From: CAVQCJ01 sp963771835
GTDB lineage: Bacteria; Actinomycetota; Actinomycetes; Prado026
Direction: 5' to 3'
Length of the DNA stretch: 64,000 nucleotides
Assembly: GCA_963771835.1 (NCBI GenBank)
Contig: CAVYVA010000001.1
Coordinates: 1-64,000 of the forward strand
How positions within the stretch are numbered: the first letter of the stretch is position 1; each line of letters starts with the position of its first letter. The notes under the pieces are model-generated. The model ran no database searches, had not been told where the DNA came from, and saw only the letters and a list, made by a program, of their open reading frames with translations. The translations under genes and the position numbers were made by a program. Positions 35,228 through 43,364 of the stretch are shown here, one piece after another.

Positions 35228-36616
35228 TCAGCCGTGGGTGTGCAGCGGCTTGCCGGCGAGCGCGAGATGCGCCTCGCCGACCGCCTCGGACTGGGTCGGG
35301 TGCGGGTGGATCAGCGAGGCGACGTCGTCGGCGTAGGCCTCCCAGTTGTAGATGAGCTGGGCCTCGGCGAGCAGCTCGCCGACTCGGGCTCCGACCATGT
35401 GCACACCGACCACCGGCCCGTCCACGACCGACACCAGCTTCACGGCGCCGGCGGTCTTGAGGATCTGGGACTTCCCGTTGCCGGCCAGGTCGTAGGTGAG
35501 CGTGCGCACCTTGTCGTCGCCGTACCGCTCCCGGGCGGCCGACTCGGTGATGCCCACCGAGGCCACCTCGGGCTCGCAGTACGCGATGCGCGGGACGCCG
35601 TCGTAGTCGATCGGGCGCGGGTTCAGCCCGCCGATGTGCTCGGCGACCAGGATCCCCTCGGCGAAGCCGACGTGCGCGAGCTGCAGCGTCGGGATGAGGT
35701 CGCCCACGGCGTACACACCGGGCACCGAGGTACGGCAGAACTCGTCCACGGTCACGAACCCGCGGTCGATGGCCACCCCGGCCTCGGCGTACCCGAGGCC
35801 GTCGGAGACCGGGCCGCGGCCGACCGCCACCAGCAGGACGTCGGCGTCGAAGGTCTTGCCGCTCTCCAGCGAGACCCGCACCCCGGTGGCCGTGTGCTCC
35901 ACCCCGCTGAAGCGGACCCCCAGCTCGAACGCGATGCCCCGCTTGCGGAACGCCCGCTCGAGCAGCTTCGAGCTGGACTCGTCCTCCAGCGGCACCAGGT
36001 GCGGCAGCGCCTCGACGACCGTGACCTCGGCGCCGAACGAGCGCCAGACGCTCGCGAACTCCACCCCGATCACGCCGCCGCCGAGGATCACCGCCGACCG
36101 GGGGACGTAGTCCATGGTCAGCGCCTGGTCGCTGGTGATCACCCGGGCGGCGTCGATCTCCAGACCGGGCAGCGTCCGGGCGTACGAGCCGGAGGCCAGC
36201 ACCACGTGCCGGCCGGTGTAGTCGGTGTCGCCCACGCGCACGGTGGTGGGGGAGACCAACCGGCCCTCGCCGGCGACCAGGGTGATCCCGCGGCTCTTCA
36301 CGAGGCCCTGCAGGCCCTTGTACAGCCGGCCCACGACCTGGTCCTTGTACGTGTTCACGCCGGTCATGTCGATGCCGTCGAGGGTGGCCCGGACCCCGAA
36401 CTGCTCGGACTCGCGGGCCGCGTCGGCCACCTCGGCCGCATGCAGGAGCGCCTTGGTCGGGATGCAGCCACGGTGCAGGCAGGTCCCACCGACCTTGTCC
36501 CGCTCGACCAGGGCGACGCTCAGACCCAGCTCGGCGGCCCGCAGGGCGCACGCGTAGCCGCCGCTGCCGCCGCCGAGGACGACGATGTCGAAGGTGCCAT
36601 CGACGGTGTCCGGCAC
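35228..36616 (-). CDS. lpdA: Dihydrolipoyl dehydrogenase (E3)
   Basis: 462 residues. FAD-binding GGGSGGYACALRAAELG, the redox disulfide in GGTCLHRGCIPTKALLHA, NAD-binding SAVILGGGVIGVEFASVW and the C-terminal HPHPTQSEAVGE with the active His are all intact. It re-oxidises dihydrolipoyl groups of 2-oxo-acid dehydrogenase and glycine cleavage complexes. It lies 21 bp upstream of the E2 gene in the same direction, so the two form an operon. GTG 36616 follows GAGGAGCAACC, a good ribosome binding site. Confidence 0.95.
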   Translation of the reverse strand: MPDTVDGTFDIVVLGGGSGGYACALRAAELGLSVALVERDKVGGTCLHRGCIPTKALLHAAEVADAARESEQFGVRATLDGIDMTGVNTYKDQVVGRLYKGLQGLVKSRGITLVAGEGRLVSPTTVRVGDTDYTGRHVVLASGSYARTLPGLEIDAARVITSDQALTMDYVPRSAVILGGGVIGVEFASVWRSFGAEVTVVEALPHLVPLEDESSSKLLERAFRKRGIAFELGVRFSGVEHTATGVRVSLESGKTFDADVLLVAVGRGPVSDGLGYAEAGVAIDRGFVTVDEFCRTSVPGVYAVGDLIPTLQLAHVGFAEGILVAEHIGGLNPRPIDYDGVPRIAYCEPEVASVGITESAARERYGDDKVRTLTYDLAGNGKSQILKTAGAVKLVSVVDGPVVGVHMVGARVGELLAEAQLIYNWEAYADDVASLIHPHPTQSEAVGEAHLALAGKPLHTHG

Positions 36617-36767
36617 GGTTGCTCCTCGGTGTCGCGGCTGGCGCGGTCCAGCGGTGGCGTCATCATTTCACCCTGGCGGGATCACCGGCCAACCGCCGGT
36701 CGTTGCCAGGCTTCGCCCTGCTCCGCCCGCTACCGTTGGCCCTGCTCGACTTCGTCCGGGAGGTTCC

Positions 36768-37124
36768 GTGGGTCTGTTCGGCCGGCTGGGCCGTCGCCGC
36801 GACCGCCAGCGACCCGGGCTGCCCCGGCAGGCCGTCTCGGAGGACCGCAAGCACCTCGAGGAGTTCGTCCGGACCAGGACCGGGGTCGAGGCGTTCGTCG
36901 AGCCGCGCACCACGGTCACCGAGACGACGGTCGTCCTGGTCGCCACGTCGGGGGAGTGGACCCGCCGCCGGGTGCCCTCGCCGAAGGTCGCGCACGAGTG
37001 GGCGAACGCCCTGGGCGTCCCCTCGTACGACGCGGCGGTGGTCGGCTATCCGCAGCGGATGCGCGACTGGACGGCCGCGAAGGCCGCCGAGCAGAAGCGC
37101 CGCGCCGCCGGCGACACCGCCTGA
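36768..37124 (+). CDS. Small conserved hypothetical protein
   Basis: 118 residues from GTG 36768, with GGGAGG seven bases upstream. A basic start (GLFGRLGRRRDRQRPGLP) precedes a compact domain: EDRKHLEEFVRTRTGVEAFV, TTVVLVATSGEWTRRRVPSP and VPSYDAAVVGYPQRMRDW. The alternating strands and the conserved-looking WTRRRV suggest a small alpha/beta domain. I have seen this type of gene between lpdA and pepA in actinobacteria but know no function. It is divergent from lpdA and convergent with pepA, only 7 bp away. Confidence 0.65.
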   Translation: MGLFGRLGRRRDRQRPGLPRQAVSEDRKHLEEFVRTRTGVEAFVEPRTTVTETTVVLVATSGEWTRRRVPSPKVAHEWANALGVPSYDAAVVGYPQRMRDWTAAKAAEQKRRAAGDTA

Positions 37125-37131
37125 GGTCGGG

Positions 37132-38700
37132 TCAGAACCGGCCGGCCGCCAGGTCCTCCGCCAGCTGCACCAGCGTCCGCACCGTGAACCCCGTCCCGCC
37201 CTTGGGCGTGTACCCGTAGGGCGCGCCCTCGTGGTACGCCGGTCCGGCGATGTCGATGTGCGCCCACCGTCGTCCCGGCTCGACGAACTCGCGCAGGAAG
37301 ACCCCGCCCGAGAGCATGCCGCCCAGCCGCGCGTTGTCCACGTTCGCGATGTCGGCCACCTGCGAGTCCAGGCCGCGCCGGAGCTCCTCGGGCAACGGCA
37401 TCGGCCACATCACCTCGCCGACGCGGTTGGCGGCGTCGAACACCGCGTCCCGGAGGGCGTCGTCGTTGGCCATGATCCCGGCGGTTCTGGCCCCGAGTGC
37501 GATCCGGGCCGCTCCGGTGAGCGTCGCCACGTCGATGATCGCGTCCGGGTCCTCGGCGGCCGCGGCCACCATCGCGTCGGCGAGGACGAGCCGGCCCTCG
37601 GCGTCGGTGTTCAGCACCTCGACCGTCCGGCCGCCGTACGTCGTCAGCACGTCGGACGGGCGCTGCGACCCGCCGCCGGGCATGTTCTCGGCCAGCGGGA
37701 GCCAGCCGGTGACGTCCACGACCGGTTTCAGGCGGGCGACCGCGACCATCGCCCCGAGCACGGCAGCGGCGCCGCTCATGTCGCTCTTCATGGCCTCCAT
37801 GCCGGCTGCGGGCTTGATCGACAGGCCGCCGCTGTCGAACGTGATGCCCTTCCCCACGAGCGCCAGGTGACCGGTGGCCTTCGGGTGGCGGTAGGCGACC
37901 CGGACCAGCCGCGGCGGGTTCGCCGAGCCCTGCCCGACCCCGAGGATCCCGCCGTACCCGCCCTTGCGGAGCGCCTTCTCGTCGAGCACCGACACGGCCA
38001 GCCCGGCCTGGCCGCCCTCGTGCTGCGCGACGTCCGCGAAGGCCGCCGGGGTCATGACGTTCGGCGGGGTGTTGATCAGGTCCCGCGCCAGCGTCATCGC
38101 GTCGGCGACCGCGCGGGCGTGCGCCAGCCCGGCGCGCGCGGCGCTGGCGTCGGCCGCCGGGCCGGTGGCGACCACGAAGGCCCGGACCCCCGGCTTGCTC
38201 TGGTCGGCGCTGTGCCCGCGGAACCGGTGGAACGCGTACGCCCCGAGTGCCGCGCCGGTCGCGACGGCCTCGACGGCGGTGGCGTCCGCGGCCGGCAGAC
38301 CGAGCACGACCCTGCCGCGGCCGGCCAGGCTCCGCGCGGCGGCACCGGCGGCCCGGCGCAGCGTCTCGGCGTCGTACGTGCGCTGCTGGTCGCCGAGCCC
38401 GGTCACGACCAGCATCCCGGCGGCGACCCCGGCCGGAGCCGGGATGCGCACCACCTCGTCGGGGGCGCCGGTCACGCCGAGCGCCGCCAGGGTGCGTCCC
38501 AGCCCGCGCAGCGCGCCGGATGCGTCCGGCCCGACGACCACCGGCGGCTTGCCGCCGGACCCGGGGCGGCCGGAGCCCGCTCCTTTGGCACCTTTGCCGC
38601 CCTTGGCTCCCTTGGACCCGGCTGCCCTCGCGACCCCGACCACGAGGGCGTCGCCCGGGACGGCGCTGGGCAGGTCGGCGGAGAGCGTGAGGGTGGCCAA
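37132..38700 (-). CDS. pepA: Leucyl aminopeptidase, M17 family
   Basis: 522 residues. The N-terminal macrodomain-like part contains an unusual Lys/Gly-rich insert (GSKGAKGGKGAKGAGSG, about 30-46). The C-terminal M17 domain has the metal and catalytic residues in LVGKGITFDSGGLSIKP, MEAMKSDMSGAAAVLGAM and the family signature NTDAEGRLVLADAM. It releases N-terminal residues from peptides in the cytosol as a hexamer needing two metal ions. TTG 38700 is preceded by GGAG at a good distance and starts the first strand; longer forms add low-complexity sequence. It is divergent from gcvT. Confidence 0.92.
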   Translation of the reverse strand: MATLTLSADLPSAVPGDALVVGVARAAGSKGAKGGKGAKGAGSGRPGSGGKPPVVVGPDASGALRGLGRTLAALGVTGAPDEVVRIPAPAGVAAGMLVVTGLGDQQRTYDAETLRRAAGAAARSLAGRGRVVLGLPAADATAVEAVATGAALGAYAFHRFRGHSADQSKPGVRAFVVATGPAADASAARAGLAHARAVADAMTLARDLINTPPNVMTPAAFADVAQHEGGQAGLAVSVLDEKALRKGGYGGILGVGQGSANPPRLVRVAYRHPKATGHLALVGKGITFDSGGLSIKPAAGMEAMKSDMSGAAAVLGAMVAVARLKPVVDVTGWLPLAENMPGGGSQRPSDVLTTYGGRTVEVLNTDAEGRLVLADAMVAAAAEDPDAIIDVATLTGAARIALGARTAGIMANDDALRDAVFDAANRVGEVMWPMPLPEELRRGLDSQVADIANVDNARLGGMLSGGVFLREFVEPGRRWAHIDIAGPAYHEGAPYGYTPKGGTGFTVRTLVQLAEDLAAGRF

Positions 38701-38711
38701 GGTTCCGGCTC

Positions 38712-38763
38712 CTGTCGGTGGTTGTCGGTAGAGTTGTCGGGAGGCTTGTCGGAGGCTTGTCGG
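38712..38763. repeat. Five TTGTCGG direct repeats at helical spacing
   Basis: (C/T)TGTCGG occurs at 38712, 38722, 38734, 38746 and 38757, so repeats are 10-12 bp apart, close to one DNA turn. The array fills the divergent promoter region between pepA and gcvT and looks like a cooperative regulator-binding site. No known regulator is assigned. Confidence 0.6.
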
Positions 38764-38799
38764 TGGGCGGACTGGCGCAGTCCTAGCGGCCGACCCTAG

Positions 38800-38805
38800 T
38801 AGCGT
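38800..38805 (+). promoter_or_regulatory. -10 element TAGCGT, leaderless start of gcvT
   Basis: TAGCGT, seven bases, then GTG 38813. It favours GTG 38813 over the in-frame GTG at 38804, which lies inside the element. Confidence 0.45.
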
Positions 38806-38812
38806 GCCCGCC

Positions 38813-39952
38813 GTGACCGACCCCGACCCGTCGCCAGGTGCATCGGACGCCGTCCTGCTCACCTCGCCGCTGCACGACCGGCACGTCGCCCTGGGCGCCA
38901 AGATGGCCGACTTCGGCGGCTGGGAGATGCCGATCGAGTACCCCGGCGGGGGGGTGCTGAAGGAGCACGCGGCCGTGCGCGAGGCCGTCGGCGTGTTCGA
39001 CGTGTCGCACCTGGGCAAGGCGTCGGTGCGCGGGCCCGGGGCGGCCGCGTTCGTCGACGCGACGCTCACCAACGCGCTCAGCAGGATCGCTCCCGGGCAG
39101 GCGCAGTACACCTTGTGCTGCGACGAGTCCGGCGGCGTCGTCGACGACCTGATCGCCTACCTGGTGTCCGACGAGGACGTGTTCCTGGTGCCGAACGCCG
39201 CGAACACCGCCGAGGTCGTGCGCCGCCTCGCCGCCGCCGCGCCCCCGGGGGTCGAGGTGCAGGACCTGCACCGCTCCTACGGCGTGCTCGCCGTGCAGGG
39301 CCCGCGGTCGGCCGAGCTGCTGGACCGGCTGGGCCTGCCGACCGGGCACCCGTACATGTCGTTCGAGACCGGCGAGCTCGACGGCGCGTCGATGTCGGTG
39401 TGCCGCACCGGGTACACCGGCGAGCACGGCTACGAGCTGGTTCCGCGCTGGGAGGTCACCGCCGTGGTGTGGGACCGCATCCTCGCCGCGGGGGCCGACC
39501 TCGGCGTCCGGCCGTGCGGGCTGGGCGCGCGGGACACGTTGCGCACCGAGATGGGCTACCCGCTGCACGGCCAGGACCTGTCGCCGCTGATCTCGCCGGT
39601 GCAGGCCCGGTCCGGGTGGGCGGTCGGCTGGGACAAACCGGCGTTCTGGGGCCGGGAGGCGCTGCTGGCCGAACGGTCCGCCGGTGCAGCGCGCCTGCTG
39701 TGGGGGCTGCTCGCCCAGGACCGCGGCATCCCGCGCCCGCACATGCAGGTCCGCTCCGGCGCGGGTGACCAGCGGGTGCTCGGCGAGGTGACCAGCGGTA
39801 CGTTCTCGCCCACGCTGCGTCGGGGGATCGGGCTGGCCCTGCTGGACCGCGCGGTAGCGGCCGGCGACGAGGTCGTCGTGGACGTCCGCGGCCGGCCGTC
39901 GACGATGCTGGTCGTCCGGCCGCCGTTCGTGCACCCGGACGGCCTCCGGTAG
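38813..39952 (+). CDS. gcvT: Aminomethyltransferase, glycine cleavage T protein
   Basis: 379 residues. It transfers the methylene of aminomethyl-lipoyl-H protein to tetrahydrofolate. Seen are HVALGAKMADFGGWEMPIEY, FDVSHLGKASVRGP, the folate-site CRTGYTGEHGYELV, GARDTLRTEMGYPLHGQDL and the C-terminal GEVTSGTFSPTLRRGIGLAL. It stands away from gcvP and gcvH, which are not in the window, but close to lpdA and the lipoate genes that serve the same complex. Start choice is explained by the promoter element at 38800. Confidence 0.93.
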   Translation: MTDPDPSPGASDAVLLTSPLHDRHVALGAKMADFGGWEMPIEYPGGGVLKEHAAVREAVGVFDVSHLGKASVRGPGAAAFVDATLTNALSRIAPGQAQYTLCCDESGGVVDDLIAYLVSDEDVFLVPNAANTAEVVRRLAAAAPPGVEVQDLHRSYGVLAVQGPRSAELLDRLGLPTGHPYMSFETGELDGASMSVCRTGYTGEHGYELVPRWEVTAVVWDRILAAGADLGVRPCGLGARDTLRTEMGYPLHGQDLSPLISPVQARSGWAVGWDKPAFWGREALLAERSAGAARLLWGLLAQDRGIPRPHMQVRSGAGDQRVLGEVTSGTFSPTLRRGIGLALLDRAVAAGDEVVVDVRGRPSTMLVVRPPFVHPDGLR

Positions 39953-39970
39953 GAGCGGTTCCGCGGCGGT

Positions 39971-40381
39971 TCAGGTCCGCTCGAGGACGACGACCGGGAT
40001 CGTGCGCTCGACGCCGGTCTGGTACTCGGCGAAGAACGGGTGCGCCGCGCTGATCGTGGCGAACAGCTCGTCGCGGTCGCGTCCGCGCGGCACCACCGCC
40101 AACGCGTCGTACGACTCCACCTCGATCTCGACGTGCACGTGCGGGTCTGCGACCAGGTTCAGGTACCACTGCGGGTCCGCGGGAGAGCCGGCGTTCGAGG
40201 CGACCACCATGAGCCGGCCGCGGTCCCGGACGAACATCATCGGCGTCGTCCGCGGCTCGCCGCTGCGCCGCCCGGTGGTGGTGAGCAGCAGCAGATGACG
40301 ACCGTCGGGTGCCCCGTGACCGGCCCGGAACTGCTCGATCAACCGCTGGTTGTGCGCACGCATGTCGTCGGGCAACGCCAT
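39971..40381 (-). CDS. DDN-like F420/deazaflavin-dependent nitroreductase family protein
   Basis: 136 residues with a split-barrel FMN/F420-binding fold: HLLLLTTTGRRSGEPRTTPM, DRGRLMVVASNAGSPADPQW and the closing AEYQTGVERTIPVVVLERT. The TTGRRSG block is the hallmark of the family related to mycobacterial Ddn. It probably uses reduced F420 to reduce quinones or other acceptors. The single gene ends 18 bp from gcvT in a convergent arrangement, and its start is 9 bp from the DUF6629 gene on the same strand. Confidence 0.85.
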   Translation of the reverse strand: MALPDDMRAHNQRLIEQFRAGHGAPDGRHLLLLTTTGRRSGEPRTTPMMFVRDRGRLMVVASNAGSPADPQWYLNLVADPHVHVEIEVESYDALAVVPRGRDRDELFATISAAHPFFAEYQTGVERTIPVVVLERT

Positions 40382-40390
40382 GGGCCGACG

Positions 40391-41062
40391 CTAGCGCGGC
40401 ACCGCCTCGTACGGCACGAGCGAGCGGTGCCGACCCCCGAACCGCAGGTACAGCGCGATCACCCCCGCTGTCACGGCTGCCCACGCGCACCACAGCGATG
40501 CGAAGCCGTCGATGGTCAGCCGGGCCAGCACGGCGACGGCCACCAGGTTCACCACCCCGAAAGCCGCGAGCTGGGGGTGGCCGGACAGCAGCAGCGACCC
40601 GCAGGTGGCCGCGACGTAGGCGATGACGATCGGGTAGCCGGCGTGCAGTCCGATGCCGTACCCGACGTGGTAGTCCCCGAGCCGGGCGGTCACCGGGCCC
40701 ACCAGCATCCCGGCCAGCAGCACCGCGGAGACGACCGCGCCGAGGGCGACGAAGCCCGCCATCAGCGACCTCCGTCGCCCGGTCGGCTCCAGCGCGAGCA
40801 CGGCGGCCGGGACGTACACCGGGAGCACGACGAACGCGAACAGGAGGTACGCCCATACGGCCACCTCGCCCACCGTCGCGCTGACGTGCCCCTGCAGTCC
40901 CCACCAGACGAAGGCCTCGTCCACCTGGTGCGCCGCCAGGAGCAGGGGGAGCGCGGCGAACGCCAGATGGCCCCGGCGCCGGTGCACGTGGCGTAGGGCG
41001 TCGATCCCGATCGCGGCCAGAACGACGCCGCCGACGAGGTCGCCCTGCGGGGAGAAGCACAC
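40391..41062 (-). CDS. DUF6629 family membrane protein
   Basis: 223 residues with seven or so helices. The N-terminus CFSPQGDLVGGVVLAAIGIDALRHV, directly after the start, matches the DUF6629 pattern, as do LLAAHQVDEAFVWWGLQGHV and the conserved Asp/Arg in the first helix pair. GTG 41062 was chosen because homologues begin with M-CFS; a longer frame upstream is low-complexity. The family function is unknown. It is followed by the Ddn-like gene and they may be co-transcribed. Confidence 0.75.
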   Translation of the reverse strand: MCFSPQGDLVGGVVLAAIGIDALRHVHRRRGHLAFAALPLLLAAHQVDEAFVWWGLQGHVSATVGEVAVWAYLLFAFVVLPVYVPAAVLALEPTGRRRSLMAGFVALGAVVSAVLLAGMLVGPVTARLGDYHVGYGIGLHAGYPIVIAYVAATCGSLLLSGHPQLAAFGVVNLVAVAVLARLTIDGFASLWCAWAAVTAGVIALYLRFGGRHRSLVPYEAVPR

Positions 41063-41151
41063 CCCTTGAACGTAGCCCTGGCGCCGCCGGGCGCCCGTTG
41101 CGCGCCGTCGGACCCCGATGATCTGCTGGGACCTTCCCTCGGAGGTGGGCG

Positions 41152-42060
41152 ATGGGCGGTCCAGGGCTGACGGTCCTCGGGGTCCCGACGAGCGCGGGTG
41201 CGCACCACGCCGGTCAAGAGCTGGCACCGGCTGCGATCCGCGCTGCCGGCCTCGTCGAGCGGCTGCGTGCGGGCGGCGTGGACGTCCAGGACGGCGGCGA
41301 CCTCGCCGGCGAGGTGTTCGCCGTCGACGAGGTCGGGTCGAGGCACCGCAACCTCGATGCGGTGGTGCGGGTCGCCCGGCTGGTGGCCGACGCGACGGCG
41401 GACGTGCTGCGGTCCGGGCGGGTGCCGATGCTGCTGGGCGGGGACTGCACGATCACGTTGGGCGTGCTGGCCGGTACCCAGCGGGTGCACCCGGACGCCG
41501 GCCTCGCGTACTTCGACGGCGACGCCGACCTGTCCACCCCCGCACGGACGCGCGGCGGGGTGATGGACGCGATGGGCATCGCGCACCTGCTCGGGATCGC
41601 CGACAGCGAGCTCGCCCGGCTGGACGGGCCGGCGCCGATGCTCACCGACGAACGGCTGGTCATGCTCGGGTACGACCCGGGTGACCCGGACGCGTTCGAC
41701 GGCGAGGTGCTCGCATCCAGGCCCGGTCTGGTGCACCACTCCTACCGCGAGCTGCTGGTCGCCCCTGAGAAGCTCGCGCACGAGACGGTCGACGCGCTGG
41801 AGGCCGCCGCGTCGCGGATCGTCGTCCACTTCGACGTCGACGCCGTCGACAGCAACGACCTGCCGCTGGGCAACTTCCCGCACTACGGCACCGGCGTCCC
41901 GCTGGACACCGCGGGGTCCGTGCTGGAGATCCTGTGCTCCACCTCCCGGTTGGCGGCGATCGTGCTGACCGAGGTGAACCCGAGCCACGACCCGTCCGGC
42001 CGGTCCGTCGCCCGCTACGTCGAGGCTGTCGGCGGCGCCGTCGTCGGTGCTCTCGGCTGA
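41152..42060 (+). CDS. Arginase/ureohydrolase superfamily protein with altered metal ligands
   Basis: 302 residues with the ureohydrolase fold. The three metal motifs are recognisable but changed: GGDCTITLG in place of GGDH, YFDGDADLSTP in place of DAHxD, and VHFDVDAVDS in place of DxDxxDP. One histidine of each of the first two motifs is therefore lost and the canonical two-manganese centre is doubtful. GGAGGTGGGCG precedes ATG 41152. It may act on another amidino or acetyl-polyamine substrate with one metal, or be regulatory. It is a single gene, divergent from DUF6629 and convergent with the VOC gene. Confidence 0.75.
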   Translation: MGGPGLTVLGVPTSAGAHHAGQELAPAAIRAAGLVERLRAGGVDVQDGGDLAGEVFAVDEVGSRHRNLDAVVRVARLVADATADVLRSGRVPMLLGGDCTITLGVLAGTQRVHPDAGLAYFDGDADLSTPARTRGGVMDAMGIAHLLGIADSELARLDGPAPMLTDERLVMLGYDPGDPDAFDGEVLASRPGLVHHSYRELLVAPEKLAHETVDALEAAASRIVVHFDVDAVDSNDLPLGNFPHYGTGVPLDTAGSVLEILCSTSRLAAIVLTEVNPSHDPSGRSVARYVEAVGGAVVGALG

Positions 42061-42072
42061 GTCGCCCGCTCC

Positions 42073-42477
42073 TCAGGACGAGGCGGGCTTCTCCTGCACG
42101 GCCCAGCTGTTGCCGTCCGGGTCGTCGAAGAAGCAGAAGGTGTTCCAGGGCCCGCCGTGCCCGTCCTCCCAGCCGTTGTCGCCCATGAACCGCAGTGGCG
42201 TCACGTCGACCCCGCCGGCGACGAGCTGGGCCCGGGCCTTCTCGATGTCCGTGACCACCAGCTGGAGCCCCTTCAGGGAGCCGGGCGGGGAGTCGCCCAG
42301 GCCTTGGCCGATCGTCACCGAGCAGGCCGAACCCGGCGGGGTCAGCTGGACGACCCGCATCGTGTCGCTGATCCGGCGGTCCACGTCGACGACGAACCCG
42401 ACCTGCTCGTTGTAGAACGCCTTCGACCGGTCGACGTCGGACACCGGTACGACCACGACCTCGATCTTCCAGTCCAT
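42073..42477 (-). CDS. VOC family (glyoxalase-fold) protein
   Basis: 134 residues made of two beta-alpha-beta-beta-beta modules: VVVVPVSDVDRSKAFYNEQV at the start and LVVTDIEKARAQLVAGGVDV in the second half, ending in CFFDDPDGNSWAVQEKP. Such proteins bind a metal and act as lyases, dioxygenases or resistance proteins. The substrate cannot be read. ATG 42477 begins the first strand. It lies 14 bp downstream of the methyltransferase gene and both are probably on one transcript. Confidence 0.85.
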   Translation of the reverse strand: MDWKIEVVVVPVSDVDRSKAFYNEQVGFVVDVDRRISDTMRVVQLTPPGSACSVTIGQGLGDSPPGSLKGLQLVVTDIEKARAQLVAGGVDVTPLRFMGDNGWEDGHGGPWNTFCFFDDPDGNSWAVQEKPASS

Positions 42478-42491
42478 GCCGTGCTCCCTCG

Positions 42492-43295
42492 CTAGCCGGA
42501 CGTGCCCCGCACGGCCCACGCCCGGGCGGTCAGCCTGATCGATCCGTCCGGCTCCGTGGGCAGCTCGGCCCGGAGCCGGACGCGCAGCCGCTCGAGCCGG
42601 TCGTCCGCGAGCTCCGAACAGTAGCCCGGCGCCGGACCCTGCCCGCCCAGGAACGGCGTCCAGTAGTCGTCGAAGTCGCGGAACGTCGTCGGGACCTCGA
42701 GCGGGCGCGTGACGACGTCGACCAGCCCGGCCGTCCCGAAGCAGTCCTCGAGGCCACCGCGCTGGCAGATCGGGAAGCGCGCACCCTCGTCGAGCGCGCG
42801 GGCGTCCGCGTCCTCGGCGACCGCCGCGTCCCAGAAGTGCCGCAGCATCCGCATCCCGTCGGCGTAGTCCCAGACGTACCCGCCCACGACGCCGCCGGGG
42901 GCCAGCACCCGCCGCATCTCGCGCACCGCGACCACGGCGTCCGGCACGAAGTTGAGGACGAGCCCGCACCCGACCCGGTCGATGGACGCCTCCGGCAGCG
43001 GCAGGTCGTCGGCGCCGGCGACGCGGAACGTGACCCGCGGGTCGCGGATCCGTCCAGCTGCACCGTCGATGTACGCCGCGGACGGGTCGACCCCGACGAG
43101 CGAGGCCGGATCGGCGGCCGCCAGCACCGCCTCGCTCAGCGCTCCGGTGCCGCAGCCCACGTCCAGCCAGCGCAGCCCGGCCGGCGGGTCGAGCCAGGTC
43201 ACGAACTCGCGCGCGACCAGCCGGCTCCACCGTCCGATGAACGGCTCGTACCTGTCGGCCGACGACCACGCCTCGCCCGTCATGCCGCCCAGCAT
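42492..43295 (-). CDS. Class I SAM-dependent methyltransferase
   Basis: 267 residues. The SAM-binding motif I is LRWLDVGCGTGALSEAVLAA (about 42-61), followed by the acidic LVGVDPSAAY, motif GADDLPLPEASIDRVGCGLV and EMRRVLAPGGVVGGYVWDYA. This is the UbiE/type 11 group acting on small molecules. ATG 43295 follows GAGGGG at a 5-base distance; ATG 43283 is an alternative. It starts 14 bp beyond the large palindrome, which probably isolates it from the upstream cobalamin operon. Confidence 0.85.
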   Translation of the reverse strand: MLGGMTGEAWSSADRYEPFIGRWSRLVAREFVTWLDPPAGLRWLDVGCGTGALSEAVLAAADPASLVGVDPSAAYIDGAAGRIRDPRVTFRVAGADDLPLPEASIDRVGCGLVLNFVPDAVVAVREMRRVLAPGGVVGGYVWDYADGMRMLRHFWDAAVAEDADARALDEGARFPICQRGGLEDCFGTAGLVDVVTRPLEVPTTFRDFDDYWTPFLGGQGPAPGYCSELADDRLERLRVRLRAELPTEPDGSIRLTARAWAVRGTSG

Positions 43296-43308
43296 GCCGT
43301 CCCCTCAC

Positions 43309-43364
43309 CCGGTCGTTGCATACGGATCGGGGGTCATGACCCCCGATCCGTATGCAACGACCGG
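43309..43364. repeat. Perfect 56-bp palindrome
   Basis: Bases 43309-43336 are the exact reverse complement of 43337-43364: 28-bp arms, no mismatch and no spacer, centre GGGTCATGACCC. It begins immediately after the stop codon of the DUF421 gene (minus strand) and ends 14 bp before the methyltransferase start. As RNA it would form a very stable hairpin, plausible as a terminator or processing barrier, though no T-tract follows. Confidence 0.9.

Noticed and set aside
33953..37219. A 1088-codon plus-strand open frame opposite the E2 and lpdA genes
   Set aside because: Antisense shadow; the minus strand carries all recognisable motifs.
38712..38763. CRISPR array
   Set aside because: The repeat unit is 7 bp with 3-5 bp between copies, far below CRISPR repeat and spacer sizes.
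38701..38812. Glycine riboswitch upstream of gcvT
   Set aside because: The gap is only about 110 bp, filled with TTGTCGG repeats, and gcvT appears leaderless; no aptamer core is visible.
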